Source of the DNA: Eublepharis macularius
Taxonomy: Eukaryota > Chordata > Lepidosauria > Squamata > Eublepharidae
DNA: 64,000 bases
Assembly (NCBI RefSeq): GCF_028583425.1
Contig: NC_072806.1
Coordinates: 32,038,001-32,102,000 of the forward strand
Reading direction: 5' to 3'
The notes below the pieces were generated by a model, which saw only the letters and a program-made list of their open reading frames with translations, ran no database searches and had not been told where the DNA came from. Position numbers and translations under genes: made by a program. Shown piece after piece: positions 50,475-62,400 of the stretch (the first letter of the stretch is position 1; every line of letters begins with the position of its first letter).

Positions 50475-53400
50475 CTAGAAACAAGAGGAACCGGAAACAG
50501 AAATATGTATTACAATTCAGTCAAGGCATCAGCAATTCTGATTTAACAAAAAATGAAATGATTGATATTTTTCCTTGAGGTAAGCCATGTATTAGTAAGA
50601 GTCTGCCAGCTTTTGGATATCTGGAGAGTTACTCTTGGTTTGCTTCTACGGGCCAAGCTAGAAGTGACGAGTTACACTTGAATGGCAAGTGAACAGACTC
50701 ACATGTATTCCTCCCTGTGATCGAGTGGAGGGCAAGTGAACAGGGAGGAATACATGTGAGTCTGTTCACTTGCCATTCAAGTGTAACTCGTCACTTCTAG
50801 CTTGGCCCCACACCTGCAAGACGTTAGCTCTCTGCAAATCATTGCTGCCTTCATTTTCTACCTCCAGATCTTAAGGATCACTTTCTGTACTAGATCCCAT
50901 TAGCATTTTTTAAAATTCCCATTCCCGGTAAGACAAAAGAGAGCAGGGCCGTTTCCAGATGGCTTACCTTCTGCTGCTCCATGCCACAACGCCGCAGCTC
51001 GTGCTGGGGCGAACGCAAAATATCGTGTTTTCTCGCGTGATTTTGCGCAAAACTCGCATGAGAAAACGTGCTATTTCGCGTTTTCTCCAGCATGAGCTGC
51101 GACGTTGCAGCATGGAGCGGCAGAAGGTAAGCCGTCTGGAAACGGCCAAGGAAAGTCATCCTATCACTAATAATGCTGTAGCAGAATTTCAGCATGTACA
51201 TGGTTGAAAAAGAATTACAAGTTTGGCATAGGAGGAAAGTTGAATATTTACCTTATAAAGGAGAGCAACAATCAGAGCTAAGAGCAAAATCCCAACTACA
51301 GAGCTTCCAATGAGAACAGGAAGATAGTCAAAATCTCGCTCTTTCAGCAAGAAAACAATGATCTATTTAAAAAAAACGTTGAGAGTTAGAATGATGATAT
51401 ACTTTTTAGAAAATAAATTCTAAAATCAAAAGCACTGTAATACTATCTTGTTGTAACCCTTACAAACCAGTTTTGCAAGGTAGGCCAGTATTATTATATT
51501 ATAAAGGGGAGAGGCTAAAGCAGAGACAGAGTCAGTTCCTGGCAGATAGGAATTCTGAACTAAAGTGCCCACCCCACCCCTCGATCTCATCTTATTCTTT
51601 TAGATGACTTGCTAATCCAGAACCTGATATTTCATTTAAATCTTAAACTGATTTAAATATCATGATTTCCCACATTCCAGGATAAACCCTTCACCTCTTC
51701 CACCCATCCTCTAATGAAAACTGGCTTTTGATTTTTATATCCAGCCAAAAACTAAGCTATTTGATTTATTGCAGTAGGAGAGATTTGCAACCGATGCCTC
51801 TGCACATTTACTGAAAAGTAAATCCCATCAGGATCGATCGAACTTAAACTTACATAAAGAGCACAGCATCGTGCTTTTCAGCGCAATTTGCCCATTGAAA
51901 TGAATGGGGTTCTAATTTTGGTGTAGTGGTTAAGAGCGGCAGGACTCTAATCTGCAGAGCCGGGTTTGATTCCCCACTCCTCCACCTGAAGCCAGAGGGG
52001 TGACCTTGGGCCAGTCACAGCTCTCTCTGAGCTCTCTCAGCCCCACCCACCCCACAGGGTGATTGTTGTTGTGGAGATAATAATAATATACTTTGTAAAC
52101 CGCTCTGAGTGGGTGTTAAGGTGCCCTGAAAGGCAGTATATAAATAGAATATTATTATTATTATATTGTTATTAATTAAGTGCTTCATTTGGGCCAAATT
52201 GTGCTTTTCCTCATTTACTGATTTAAATCTAAGCGCTTCATGAACGCATCACCCGAATCCTTACAACAGTCCTAGAAGGTAGGCCAGTGATATTATCCCT
52301 CAGTGGTGCAAAGGCCAGTTTCCCCCCTTTCCCCTGTCCCCCTGATCCCAGTGAGACTCACCACTGATCTGGGTTAAGCCCATACTGAGCAAAAGTGAAA
52401 CATCAGCCTCATAGCCAATTTGGTTCCACTTTTTCTCCTCTACGGGAAAATCAGCTCAGAATCCTGCTTCCCTCGTACCTGTGTTTTGTGATGACTTTCA
52501 CTCAAGCCCACGTAAAGGTCTCTGTTGAAAATTATCTCCCCGGTAACCAGCAAGCTAGTTCTGTTTTTAAAGATCTAGAAAAGAAGGGGGGTGATATTAA
52601 CAGCAAATGTATGACTTAATATAATTTCCCAGTCTTCAAGTGAGCACAGCTGATATACAGAGCAGACACTCTTGGTCGATAAACTGAAGCCAATGTTTCC
52701 TGGTGCCCTGACACAGAATTGCCAACTTTTTTCACTGCTCCTGCTCCTAATTGTAGCCTGCAGCAACAACTAAAGGGAAGCCCCCAGAAAAGGACACGTA
52801 AATTACAAACCGGAGAGCAATGCCAATAATTGCATATCAAAAATTTTTATATATATACAAAAGTGCAAAAGTGAAAGAATGTGCAACACAGTTTACAATA
52901 GTTTCATGAATGAGGTAGAGTGGTCCGTCGCCAAGAGCAATTACAAAAATTCATATATATACGATGATAAGCTCAATCGAAGGTGGAGAGTGCAACCAAA
53001 GGAAAAGGCAATCCATGTGTCCATAGATGGAATCAATAAGACAAAACTAGCCTAGACAAAACTGTGTTGCACATTCTTGCACTTTTGCACTTTTGTATAT
53101 ATATAAAAATTTTTCATATGCAATTACTTGCATTGCTTACCTAATTGTAGTCTAACAAGATGGAAACTGAGCAGGGGAAGCTTTGCCTGGTGTGGAAGGA
53201 AAAAACCAACAGGAAAAGCTTCTACCACAGAAATTCCATGTCAGGCTACTTTGAAGGGTGCAGGAGCCGGGCCAGTTAAGAAGTCTGCTACTTTGCTTCA
53301 AGGCACAAGGAAACTCTGCGCAGATCCAACTTCATCCCAGAAACAAACAGTGCCATCCCGGAACACTTTCCTGGGAGTAAGCCCCATTGAATAGACCCGA

Positions 53401-56400
53401 AGAAGACTCTGCATAGACCTGCTTAGGACTGCTCTCAAAGGGCTAAAGACTGCATTTACTGGAAGGGGAGGGGAGACACTAAAGGGGCTTCCCCTAAAAA
53501 CAATTTCACTCCCCTCCACAGTTTTATAAAACAATTTCACTCCCCGCCCCCCCGGGTTTATAAATACACCACTCTGACTCTTCCAGTATCTTCGTTGACA
53601 CTGCAGAAATCATGACATTTCACTTTTTTATCGTGGAGACATCTAACTGGCTTAGCAGCTCTGCCCAAGTAACCACAAATTTGTGATGAGGGCTACAGTT
53701 CTTTTGGAGAAAATTCTCAAGACTCTCCCCAGGTTACATCCCCCAGGAGTCTTTGCAGAAGCCAAGACAGCTAAAATGGAATAAGGCTAGCATATGTTTG
53801 TAACGGAGACAGGCCCCATGGACATTACTCTCTTGCTCAACGTCGAGTCATCCATGCGACTTTTTCTTACAACAGCTACCTGGCACTTGCTCTGTCCACA
53901 CCCCACACTTTGGACTCTGGCTGGTCACGGTGAAGATATCTTTGCACACTTCACTTGAATCAACATTGGATCCGTGCCCATAAAAATCTCTTCCCTGGAA
54001 TATACCTGCAGGGAATTGGCTAAAGGCAGCTCTGCAGTCACAATGACATTCTCTCTCTCTGACTTGATAACACAGTTCACAAGCTGGTATTGGATTGTCT
54101 CGCTGTTCTGTAAAAGAAAGGAGGGCAGGATGAGATTTCTCAGCAGGGTACACATGCCAGAGAGAAAATGCAGAGCACGGCTTGTAGAAACTGGGGCTCA
54201 CAACGAATAACATATTGCTGTCATGCAGCACACATCTAACCGTGCCAAGCACAGAACCTTTGCTAATTACTCCTGTTTAGAACATGGCAGAAGGCGAGAA
54301 AACGTTTGATTTGGGTCTCTTCTGCATGCTGAACTATACATCAGGCTTTCCGCATATTCAACCCACGAGAACTGGCTCTGCTTTATTCATCTGTTCTGGC
54401 TCGATACTGCTTTGATTCTTTAATTCCACACATTGAGGGTGTCAAACTGGCGTCTGTTTTTCATTTCTGCGCTGGAAAAATGCCCCCTTTCTGCTGTGGG
54501 CTTTGAGGACATGTCGGTTTCATCAGGTCCATTTCCTCAGTGGTTGCTGAGGCATGGTCAGTTACTTCAGTTAATGCTGGGGAAACTAACAAGGTTTTGT
54601 TTTCGTTTCAATGGAATCACCCTTGGAAGTTGCAAGGTTGCCGTTTCAATTAAAAAAAAAACACCAAAAAAGAATAGACTGAAAAGTACAGGAAGCACGG
54701 GTGGAAACTTTAAACGATGGCCTTTTTTGTACAGTGAATTTTCACTGCTTCTGGCCCCATACCTCTTCAGGTTTTCTTCCGCATTCTGGATCCTCAGCTC
54801 CTCCTTCAGATTTCGATACAGCATTTTCAAGATTTCTCTTTGGATTTTCTGCCTGCGCTTATTCCCCGGTGCTTTTCTTGATGCAGTTTTGAGTAGGCAT
54901 TTTCAATCACGCAGAATTGCCCCCCTCTGTCCTTCGTTCTGCCTGTCTCCTCCCCTCTGCAGGCCACTTTTTGTGATTGGTCTCTACATCCCCTTCTCAG
55001 CTTCTCCCTCCCTCTCTCTCCTCCTTCCCCTCATCCCTCTCCTTTCCCAAGATGCTTCTTTTTTTGTAAAAACTTTATGATGTTATCATAAAGTCATTAT
55101 CTCATTGTGTTAGTTGTCCCCCTTCCCTGGTGCCTGCCTCTGATGTTATAACATCATGATGTTATAATGTTAAGGTAAGGCAAGGCTTTTTTTCAGCGGG
55201 AACGTGGTGGAACGGAGTTCCAGCACCTCTTGAGAAGGGTCACATGGCCGGTGGCCCTGCCCCCTTATCTCCAGACAGAGGGGAGCTTGGCGGTGCAGAG
55301 GGCAATCTAAACTCCCCTCTGTCCAGAGACCAGGGGGCGGAACCACCGGCCATGTGACCATTTTTGCCAAGGGCAATTTAAACTTTAAAAATCTCCCCCT
55401 TGTTCCAGCTGACCCAAAGTGATGTCGTTGTGCAGTCTTGAGTTCCACCACTGAGTTCCACCACCTCTTTTCTGAGAAAAAAAGCCCTGAGGTAAGATAA
55501 AGGTAGTCCCCTGTGCAAGCACCAAGTCATTACTGACCCATGGGGGGACGTCGCATGATGACATTTTCTTGGCAGACTTTTGTTATGGGGTGGTTTGCCA
55601 ATGTTGTAACATCATTATTCTTTTTTTTAAAAAAAAAATTCTCTGATACAGGACAGCCATGCTCCGAGTAGACATTTTTGTTTAGGATTTACGACAGGGA
55701 GCAGGGGTTAGATTGATTCTGCGGCAGATGCATCCTTTCTCTGTGCGGAATGCAAAAAAGTTTGGGGAGCTGGTCAGAGGCTGAATAGGGTATTCTGATC
55801 ATACGTGCAGAACTCTGGAGAGAAACGGATGCAGTATGAGGCTAGAGCCGATGAAAAAGCCCTGTGCAGAAAATACCTCGGACAACATATATTCCCAGCA
55901 CATTTATATCCAGTTCTTCTTCAAGGAGCTCAGGCACATAGGTTTCCCTTATTCCACGTTATCCTCACAACTCTACGAGGTAGGTTAGGCCAACAGACTG
56001 ACTGCAGATCACCCAGTGTACTTTTTGGCACAACGGGGATTTGAACCTGGGTCTCCCAGATCCATATCCAACAGTCAGATAAAGGGTATGCAGCTTAGTG
56101 AGAGCCCAACACTTGCATCAGAGGAGGTGGGCTCTAGCTTATACTGGAATAAAAACTTGACAACCTTTTAAAATGCTACAGACTTTTGCTTATTTTGGTG
56201 TTCTTTTGACTTCCTCATCACTTGATAGCATACAAAGAGCCTTTTTACAAAGAAATTTACGCAGTGCAAGCACCCTTTTTACCTCTAAGCTGACGTGTCC
56301 CAAATCCTTCCTGATGAAGTCACTTGCAGTTCTGCATATTGTGGTATTCTGAGAAGGGGGGATTGGGTGGGGGAAGAAAAATCAACATTATAGTGCTTAA

Positions 56401-59400
56401 AGTTGTAAGATTTAAATGTACATTTGCAGGAATACAGGAAAAAGTCCCCCATCCCACACCACACAAAACCAGGAACAAGGTTTTGAGCATCTTATAATAA
56501 AGGTCAATCTTGCTGTCCCCATATTGCTGACGGAGTGGGACTGGCCCCTGAAAGAGAAGGCTTAATAATGATGCCATTTCCCTACCTTACTTCTTGTCTC
56601 CTCAGAGTAGCCTTTGGACAAGCCCAGTAATGTAACCCAGGGCTGTTATCCCCATAGTTCTTGTAACACAATCCTGCTGTGTAACCTCAGGAAAATATCC
56701 AAGAGCAGGGCTTTTTTTCAGCTGGAACACGGTGGAACGGAGTTCTGGCACGTCTTGAAAATGGTCACATGACCGGTGGCCCCACCTCAATCTCCAGAGG
56801 GGAGTTTAGATTGCCCTCCACGCAATTTGTCATACAGCTCTTGTTTCCTATTGCACTTCTATGCAAATTGTATTCCCATGAGAAAAGAGCAAGAGTCCAG
56901 TAGCACATACAAGACTAACAAAATTTGTGGTAGGGTATGAGCTTTCCTGAGTCACAGTATCTGAAGAAGTGAGCTGTGCTTCACAAAAGTTTATACCTTG
57001 CCACAAATTTTGGCAGTCTTATAGGTGCTGCTGTGATATCTGAAGAAGTGAGCTGTGATTCAGGAAAGCTCATACCCTACCACAAATTTTGTTAGTCTTA
57101 TAAGTGCTCCTGGACTCTTGCTCTTTTCTACTGCTACAGGCAGACTAACACCGCTACCCATCTTGATCTATCTGGATGTATAACGCTTGACGTGGAAAGA
57201 CCCATTACGTTAAAAACTCGCGTCTCTTAGTGCAGCGAAACTCAGCTCAACCTGGCGGAAACGGCACCTCCGCTGCCCGAGGCGGACCTTCGCCTTAGGC
57301 GGACACACGCAGCCCGCTTTTACCACTCTCATGGCGCCTACAGCCCCAACCGGAAGTCATAGGGCACCGTTATTTTCTTTCACCCTTACCTCTATGATGA
57401 TGACGTACGAAAGGAACGGCCCTCCCCTCTCCTTCGCTCTCCCCCAATCGTAGCCTCCCATTGGCTGCGCACAGCACTAATTGATTGACTGATTGACTGG
57501 TCGGAGACCGACTTCCCTCCCCCGCGCGCCGCCAAGTCCCCTCTCGCCGCCGCACCCGCCGAGTCTCGCCCGCTCTCGCGAGAGCCGCGTTTGAAATGGC
57601 GGCGGGCGCGCTGGCAGCCCGACGGCGGAGGGAGCCTCGAGCGAAGCGGCCTTGGCGCGCCTGAGGAGAGGCAGGGCCCGCCCGCCCGCCGGCCTGCCCG
57701 CCGGCTTCCGGCCTGCGCTTCGCTTCCCCGCCCCCTCCGGATGGAGAGGCGCCAGCCGCGGCTGCTGAGGACCTACGCGGGGCAGCGGGGCCTCCGCGGA
57801 AAGGCGGGCGGAGGCCGGGCCGGGCTGAGGCGGGTGCTGCCGGCCGCGCCCTGGATCTCGCCCCAGCTCGACCCGCGGCGCTACTTCAGCAGCACCAGCT
57901 CCTCGGGGGGCGTCTCCTCGCCCTCCTCCCTCGACGACCCGGACTTCCTGCCGCCCAGCCCGCGGCGCCGCCAGCCCGGCCGGAGGGCCAAGAAGGGGGC
58001 CAAGGAGAACCGGGCCCCGTCAAAGGGCCGAGACGCCTGCCTGCCGACCACCCCGCAGCTCAGGCACGTCACCCAGCGCCCGCGCCCGCAGGCCCAGAAG
58101 AGGACCAGCCTTCGGCTGCGGCCCCCCTTGGTCTGCAGCACCCCCCAGCTGCCCCTGTCGACCGTGAAAAGCAACCTGAGGGAGGAGAGCCCGGTAGGGG
58201 ACAAACCGTCGGCCTCATGCTGCTGCTGCTGCAGCCCTCCTAGTGGGCAGGAAGTCTGGAGGGAGGACAGAGGCTCCCCCTGCGATGTGCTCCAGGAGTT
58301 GAGCTTGATGAATATGGATGGGGATGGCGACCAGCAGAACACCGCAGGCAGCCTGGAGCTCTTCACCCACCAAGATGCAGGGCGCCCACTGTGTGAGTGC
58401 CCTCACAGGGGTCCCCCGATACAAACTCCATCCACGCCAACGTCCCGTTGTGGCTTCAGGCCGTCTTCCTGCAGGCTCTTTCAAGACCACTTTGCCTCGC
58501 GCTCGCATAACATCTGTAGCAAGGCAGAAGCCCCTCTCACAGGCGAGGGAGAACTTCCAATGTCGCCAAATGATGCTGTCTCTCTCCCAGGTCAGGGCTC
58601 TTGCCTTCAAGATGCTGATCAGGATCATCCCACAAAACTGTCAGTGTCATCAAAGGCCCTTGTGACACCGAGCCCACTGCAGGGAGCTTGCCGGTTACAA
58701 GCCATTGTGTGTGATGGAAAGGTTGCCCTCTCTTTGCCAAAAGGGACAGAGCCTCTGGAGAACAAGAGGCAGCAGATCTTGGTTCAAGAGAGTATCACAC
58801 CGTATCAAAGAGCAGGTGGTCTAAATGGAGTTCTCTCTGAAGAAGGAAGTGACTTCAGCCTGGCTGAAAACAACCCTCAGCTTCAGCCTGTTGTGATCCT
58901 GGACAATCAAGTGGTACCAAACTGGTTGGCCAGTAAGTCTACTGGAAAACAAGCAGTGGGCATGCTGCAGAAAAAAGATTCCCCTTGTGCCATTCCTGGA
59001 ATGTCTGACGCTACAAGCAGCAGTCAGGTGGTCCCCACCTATGGGGAAGGAGCCACTGGTAGAAAAGCTTGTATCAGTGGACTCAGTTCCAGACGGTGGG
59101 GGCAACGAGCCAAACCTGGGCAGTTAAAGCACAAGAAGAATACAGGTTGGAAACAACATGCCGATGCCTCCCTCCTTCAGGACCATCTGAAATGGAATGA
59201 GATGGAAGATAATCTGGCTTTCTCCTCCTTGCTTCCAGATAGCTCCTCCGTCAAGAATTCCAGCTTGTGGCGCAGGATTCGAGCCTCTTTGTCCCTCCAC
59301 AAGAAAAAGAAAATTCTGTCCGAGGCTGAAAGTTTTAATAACAGCATGCTGAGCACTTCATCCCCCAAATCCATCCCTGCAGGGACACCCAAGACCCCGT

Positions 59401-62400
59401 TCACTAAAAAACTTGGGTATTCTATTTGTCCTTCCTCTTCTATGGTCCTGCTGTCATCCATGAAGTCTTTTTCCGTAGCAGAGGTGATGCTGACAGATGC
59501 AGAAAAAGTGTATGGGGAGTGCCAACAAGAAGGTCCCATTAGCTTCGAGGAATGTATCCCCCCAGAGAAAATGCAAAAATGCGAGAAAATTGGAGAGGGG
59601 GTATTTGGAGAGGTTTTCAGAACAGATGGTGAGAAAGGAGCCGTGGCTTTGAAAATAATTCCTATTGAAGGGACCGTCCGAGTCAATGGAGAAGCTCAGA
59701 AGACCTTCAGCGAGATTTTACCAGAGATCATCATTTCAAAAGAACTCAGTCTTTTGGCTGAAGAGGAGGTCAACCAAACTTCTGGGTTTATTAGCTTGTA
59801 TTCTGTACACTGTGTGCAAGGAGCCTACCCTGAACATCTCCTGAAAGCCTGGGATGACTACCACAGGCTGAGAGTGTCTGAAAATGATAGGCCGGATTTC
59901 TTTGCAGACCAGCAGCTCTTCATGATCCTGGAGTTCGAGTTTGGTGGCACTGACCTGGAGAACATGAGCAACCGGCAGCTGAACTCTGTACTTGTAGCCA
60001 AAAGCATCTTAAGCCAAGTCACTGCTTCTTTGGCTGTGGCGGAGGAAGCGTTGCAATTTGAGCACCGAGACCTGCACTGGGGGAACGTGCTTGTTAAGAA
60101 AACAACCTTGAAGGAGCTGCGTTTTAAGCTGAGAGGGGAAAGCCGTACCGTTCCCACTCAAGGATTCCTTGTGAACATCATAGACTACACCTTTTCCAGG
60201 CTGGAGAAAGATGGCCTCACGGTGTACTGTGACCTGTCCACTGATGAAGAAGTGTTCCAAGGAAGAGGGGACTATCAGTTTGACATTTACAGGCAGATGA
60301 GAGAGGAAAACTTGAACAGCTGGGCTGACTATTTCCCCCACAGCAATATCTTGTGGCTTCACTACCTAGCAGACAAACTTTTGAAAGAGGTGTCTTACAG
60401 AAAGAAGCCCACATCTGCCTCCATGAGGCAGGTGCAGAAACAGCTTGAGTTGTTCTCTAAAGAGGTTCTTGGCTTCTGTTCTGCCACAGAACTGTTGAAC
60501 ACGGGCACATTCTTCCGCTGACTGAGGTGGGCTGTGGGGTCCATATTGGAACCAGTTGCCACAGGACGTGTTTTCCAAACCAACAATAGCAACCACAGTG
60601 TTACATTTTTATGTATATAGTCATACAGGATATATGGCAAATAAACAGCAAGAATGGAACATTTCATTTCCTAGTTTGATTGATTTATATTATTGACTGA
60701 TTTCAGCCTAGATATGCACTTACAAAGATAACTTTGCTTTCAGCAAATTCAAAAAAATATGATATTTTGTTTCCTAAACAGCGGCTTACTTATAATAAAA
60801 AGAATATTGCTACTTGCTGTCATATCTCTGTCACTTCAAATCTTAGAACATTTAACCTGACAAATTATTTTAGTAAGAATTTATTTGATGCTTAACCAGT
60901 CTTTTGTAGAAACTAGATAATGTATTCTGGCCTATGGCCAGAACAAATAACATTTTTATTACTACTTTATATTATTTTTAGTACTCCTTTAGTTCCTTAT
61001 CTGTGTGCTCTGCCTTGCATCTTTATTGATCTTTAATGGTTTTTTGTCTGTAATGGGTACATTATAGAATGTCCAGAAATAGTTTTTGGGTCCAGAAGTA
61101 GTCTTAACTAAAATCTAGAAGCATCTAGGGTAACACCAGCCTGGCCTTATAATGTCACAGTCCTTGTGGCCATTTGAGGGCTGTGCTCCCTTGGGTATGC
61201 CTACTGTCATGTACTTTTGGAGAAGAGGAGACAGCCCCCCTCCACAGCTCCACATCAGCATGTTGTAAGCATTTCTCACCATCAATGATATTAAAAGAGA
61301 GCCACATCTCCAGGGTCTAGGTGGGGCCATGGCAGTTCTCTGAATGAGTATGGGACAGTAAGTCATGCAGGAGATGTTACGAATTCCCTGCAAAGAGAAA
61401 AACCAGGCTGCAGAGCCTTTCTCCCTGTTATGCTAGATTTCTCTTTGCAGGAAACGTTTATTAGCACAGAGATTCAAAGCTGCCATCCATCACTTGCTGT
61501 CTTAAGTAGCCCAGTTCGTTGTACTGTAGTGAAGCTTTGTCACTTCACTGTCCTGCATGTGTGAACCAGGCCCCTGTTCGTCTGCATCACTGGTGAAGCA
61601 CTTTTCCTATGACAAGAGGTTAAAAAATCTGGGACTTTTCAAAGTCTACTGAGGGGTGACAAGATAGGGGTTTATAAAATTATGCATGGGTTAGTGAAAG
61701 TGGTCAGAGAGAACTTTGTCCTCTGTCTCCTAACACTAGAATGAAGTCGATGGGCAGCAGAGTCAAGATAGGCAAAAGGAAATAAGTATTTACTTAAGAG
61801 AGTAATTAAATTATGGAATTCACCCCCGGTGGATGTAGTGATGGTTATAAGCATAGATGGCTTTAAAAACAGATTGGAGGAGAGGTCCAGCGATTGCTAA
61901 CAGGGTGAGTTGAGGAAACCACCATCTTCTGAGGTAGTGCTGGGAGGCACACCTCAAGGGAAGGTGCCCTCTGTGCTTGTTTGGCCCTCCAGCAGGTAAC
62001 TATTGTGTTAGACGAGATGCTGGACTAGATCAACTACTAGTGTGATCCTGCTGGGCTCTTCACATGTTCTTATTGCTGCACAGCACTAGATTAGAATACT
62101 TTTGACTCTAAGGGTCAAGCCAGAAGTGACGAATTACACTTGAATGGCAAGTGAACAGACTCATGTGTATTCCTCCCTGTTCACTACGTGATCAAGTGGA
62201 ACGCAAGGGAACAGGGAGGAATACATGTGAGTCTCTTCACTTGCCATTCAAGTGTAATGCGTCACTTCTAGCTCGGCCCTATGTTGCAATTGAACATTTA
62301 GTGATGGGTCAAATGATAGAGGGTTGGGGTTTTAACTTGGGAAGGGGACAATGTTAAAAATGTAGGCTTAAATGTGTTTCAGGTTCTAAATTGTGATTTG

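Noticed and set aside
53848..54005. Minus-strand frame NVDSSEVCKDIFTVTSQSPK next to an ITGAE exon
   Set aside because: It is only a few bases beyond the exon donor, too close for an intron, and homology joins 54006-54107 directly to 52479-52574.
54433..55080. 215-codon plus-strand frame
   Set aside because: Biased, low-complexity residues with no family resemblance; the opposite strand also lacks support.
56483..56547. Possible ITGAE exon (SNMGTARLTFII) after a good acceptor
   Set aside because: No proper donor follows, and alpha-E homology is already complete without it.
57591..57740. HASPIN frame open for 50 codons upstream of the chosen Met
   Set aside because: The extension begins with TTG, has no ATG, and covers promoter motifs; similarity to haspin begins at MERRQPRLLRTY.
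61280..61387. Spliceable 36-codon minus-strand segment (NISCMTYCPIL...) between HASPIN and ITGAE
   Set aside because: It looks like an integrin exon at first, but the flanking true exons (63155-63262 and 56283-56348) join directly in phase and in homology, leaving no room for it.
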